From: Agapetus fuscipes
Taxonomy: Eukaryota > Arthropoda > Insecta > Trichoptera > Glossosomatidae
Length of the DNA: 64,000 nt
Assembly: GCA_951799405.1 (NCBI GenBank)
Contig: OX637335.1
Span: forward strand, 19,348,342 to 19,412,341
Direction of reading: 5' to 3'
Of the stretch, positions 62,363 through 64,000 are shown piece by piece. The translations under genes were made by a program, and so were the position numbers. The first letter of the stretch is position 1. Every line of letters starts with the position of its first letter. Below the pieces are notes generated by a model. The model worked only from the letters and a program-made list of their open reading frames with translations. It was not told where the DNA came from and searched no databases.

Positions 62363-62615
62363 CGTTTAGTGCTTGATTGTCTTATGTCAATCAGAGGTAA
62401 TTTCGCATGAGCAATGTTGGTATGTGAACAAATGTGTCTTATGAAAACTTAAAATTTTAAACATATTATGTAAAACAAATCTCACATTAACTAACGTGTT
62501 TACCGTTGTTTTCTCAGCTTAGATTGTGTAAAATGTGATTTTGTAGAAATTTTCATCTAAATGCCATATTTGAAAAAAAAATGGTAACTAAACCAAAGAA
62601 GAATTGTAGGGGACG
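62363..62615 (+). mobile_element. M1 element, shortened left end
   Basis: CGTTTAGTGCTTGATTGTCT lacks the C run of the terminus; TCAGAGGTAATTTCGCATGA, TTTTCTCAGCTTAGATTG and the right end GAATTGTAGGGGACG. Confidence 0.78.
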
Positions 62616-63024
62616 TTATGTGATGTTAGTTAGTTAAAATTAAACATGACTGTAAGTTAGTACTTTACATATAAAAAATGATCTAGCAACGTAAATATGA
62701 GGATATTTTGACATTAATTACACATATTACAGTGACGTGACCGATGATGGCTTTCCACTGTCATGCCTTATAAGGCTTTTGTGTTCACGTGAGCACGCAA
62801 TGAGCAGTCACAAAGGTTCATCATTCTACCTATTGGAAACAACAGGGCAAAAAATTTAAGCAAGAAAAAATGAGCAAGGAAATCTGCCAGCAAAAAAAAA
62901 AGATATTCAAGTACTTGGACTTTTTTACGAAGGTTATGAAAAAAAATTTCTTTTTGGAAGTATTTTTTAAATTGATCAGTGAAGAGGAACATCAATTCAT
63001 TATAATCTATCTTAATTCAATAAT
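62616..63024. other. unrecognised sequence
   Basis: A 75-codon minus frame (62,768-62,995) is unassigned; nothing else recognised. Confidence 0.35.
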
Positions 63025-63187
63025 TTAAATTGCAAGAACATTTTGCATTTAAGATTCATATTAAAGCAATCCCAAGAGCAGACATGTTAAAATTAGCGCT
63101 TATATATGGCGCATGTGGAATTACAACATGAAAACCCAATCTCAAGGGAACATGAGCCCTGAAACCTTGCCGACCTCCCCTGAAAGA
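63025..63187 (-). mobile_element. TTAGA element 3' part, old copy
   Basis: AATTGCAAGAACATTTTGCA, AAGAGCAGACATGTTAAAAT, GGCGCATGTGGAATTACAAC and CTTGCCGACCTCCCCTG. Confidence 0.75.
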
Positions 63188-63749
63188 AATAGGAATTATC
63201 AAGAAAATAACCTAGTAAAAAAGGTAATAACATGATCAAATTAATAACTCATTATTTCATTAATAAAATTGAAGGAAAACATTATTTCACCTAATGATTG
63301 TAATTAAAATGAAAGAACCATAAATTTTACATTCGCAATAAAATATCATTGATAAATTAATTTTACAAAAGCTTTGAAATTTTATAACGAAAATCTTTTA
63401 AATAGAGAAACATAACTTTAATCAACGTTCTACGTTTTGATCATAAATCATATTATTTCTTGGACATTAAACGCTGGTCATCATAAAAATTTGAGAAAAG
63501 AAATCTGTTCCCCTCTCTGTGGAACAGATGTGCAGTTTATGATCGCTATGACATTTGTGGTTACATGAGTATTTTTTACTCATCTGAGAATAGTAAGAGC
63601 CGGATCAAGTCCACCGGGGGCCCTGATGCGACATTATATGAGGCCCCGCACCCCACATGTTTCGAACGTGAGCAGTAGCTATGGGGCTTTAAGCAAATAT
63701 TGTTATGTTTTTCGGATTCTGTAAGTTTTCTGGAATGTGTTTTCTAGAA
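63188..63749. other. unrecognised sequence
   Basis: AT-rich to 63,600, then a short GC-richer patch (CCGGGGGCCC near 63,615). No gene recognised. Confidence 0.4.
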
Positions 63750-63850
63750 CGGTGTTATTCTCAAACAGCCATGACTCATCCGCAGCCTACAGTGAATTTT
63801 CCACACAAAAAAACGATGATCCGAAGATTAGCTGTGAATCAAATATTATA
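63750..63850 (+). repeat. R10 dispersed repeat
   Basis: TTATTCTCAAACAGCCATGA, CCGCAGCCTACAGTGAATTT and CGATGATCCGAAGATTAGC; third copy in the window. Confidence 0.55.
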
Positions 63851-64000
63851 TGAATTGCACTGATAGAAGCTATTTTACCATATTCAAATCTGCATTTGCT
63901 CACTTCACTTGCACATAAAATGACTAGCACTCTGTACCAAGTAACTCTCTCTCAAGCAAAATTCGAGCTTTTATACAGATGTATGTTTGTTCTACCAGAA

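Overview
The window reads as AT-rich, repeat-saturated nuclear DNA from an arthropod, most likely an insect. The evidence is LINE 3' ends with short microsatellite tails, tRNA- and 5S-derived SINEs with polymerase III A and B boxes, many palindromic MITEs, and frequent TAGGTAC-type strings that would suit Lepidoptera. The order is a guess, not a determination. I found no host protein-coding gene, no functional tRNA or rRNA gene and no bacterial features that I can defend. Apart from one intact retrotransposon gene, the open frames are fragments of transposon proteins or chance.

The one intact coding gene is a complete RTE-type non-LTR retrotransposon at about 28,045-31,860. Its single 1,028-residue protein (28,729-31,815) has a full AP-endonuclease domain and a reverse transcriptase with YADD. 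The leader holds three monomer-like repeats with CACGTG E-boxes and a 16-codon upstream ORF, and the 3' end is a (GTTACA)5 tail. It lies inside a broken copy of the most abundant short repeat here, the 'TTAGA element'. Two decayed 3' ends of the same RTE family (47,276 and 58,370), two of a sister subfamily (4,975 and 34,563) and a 47-bp scrap (40,816) are also present. A 5'-truncated Jockey/CR1-group RT with one nonsense codon lies at 3,340-4,635.

Family names used below. SINE-A: tRNA-derived, about 300 bp. SINE-B: second tRNA-headed SINE, one copy fused behind a complete 5S rRNA-like unit. SINE-D: tRNA-Leu-like head. TTAGA element: about 255 bp, no polymerase III boxes, two hairpins, (TTAGA)n tail, more than 25 copies. 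M1: about 250 bp, ends CGTCCC, 4-bp target duplications. M2: about 155-bp palindromic MITE, ends TACCCCAAGTA. M3/M4: ends CAGGGCTGGAAG. M5: long palindrome. M6, M7, M9 and M11: other terminal-inverted-repeat elements. R8, R10 and R12: short unclassified dispersed repeats.

Layout. 1-10,000: SINE-A, M2 and LINE graveyard. 10,692-12,148: a stack of at least four insertion layers. 12,149-17,000: mostly unrecognised AT-rich DNA. 17,700-22,300: M5, M3 and SINE-A clusters, including a SINE dimer inserted in another SINE. 22,300-28,000: TTAGA elements, M1 and a degenerate minisatellite. 28,000-32,000: the RTE. 33,285-36,000: SINE-B with its 5S unit, RTE relic, TTAGA elements. 36,600-42,500: M1, M6 and dense TTAGA elements in both orientations. 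42,640-44,105: a tandem array of about 400-bp composite TTAGA-type units. 44,100-64,000: scattered relics with long unrecognised stretches.

How the parts relate: the LINEs supply the enzymology (endonuclease and reverse transcriptase) that SINEs and possibly the TTAGA element would borrow. The MITEs would need transposases not encoded in this window. Nested insertions and target-site duplications give a relative order of events. Coordinates of decayed repeats are approximate to about 10-20 bases.
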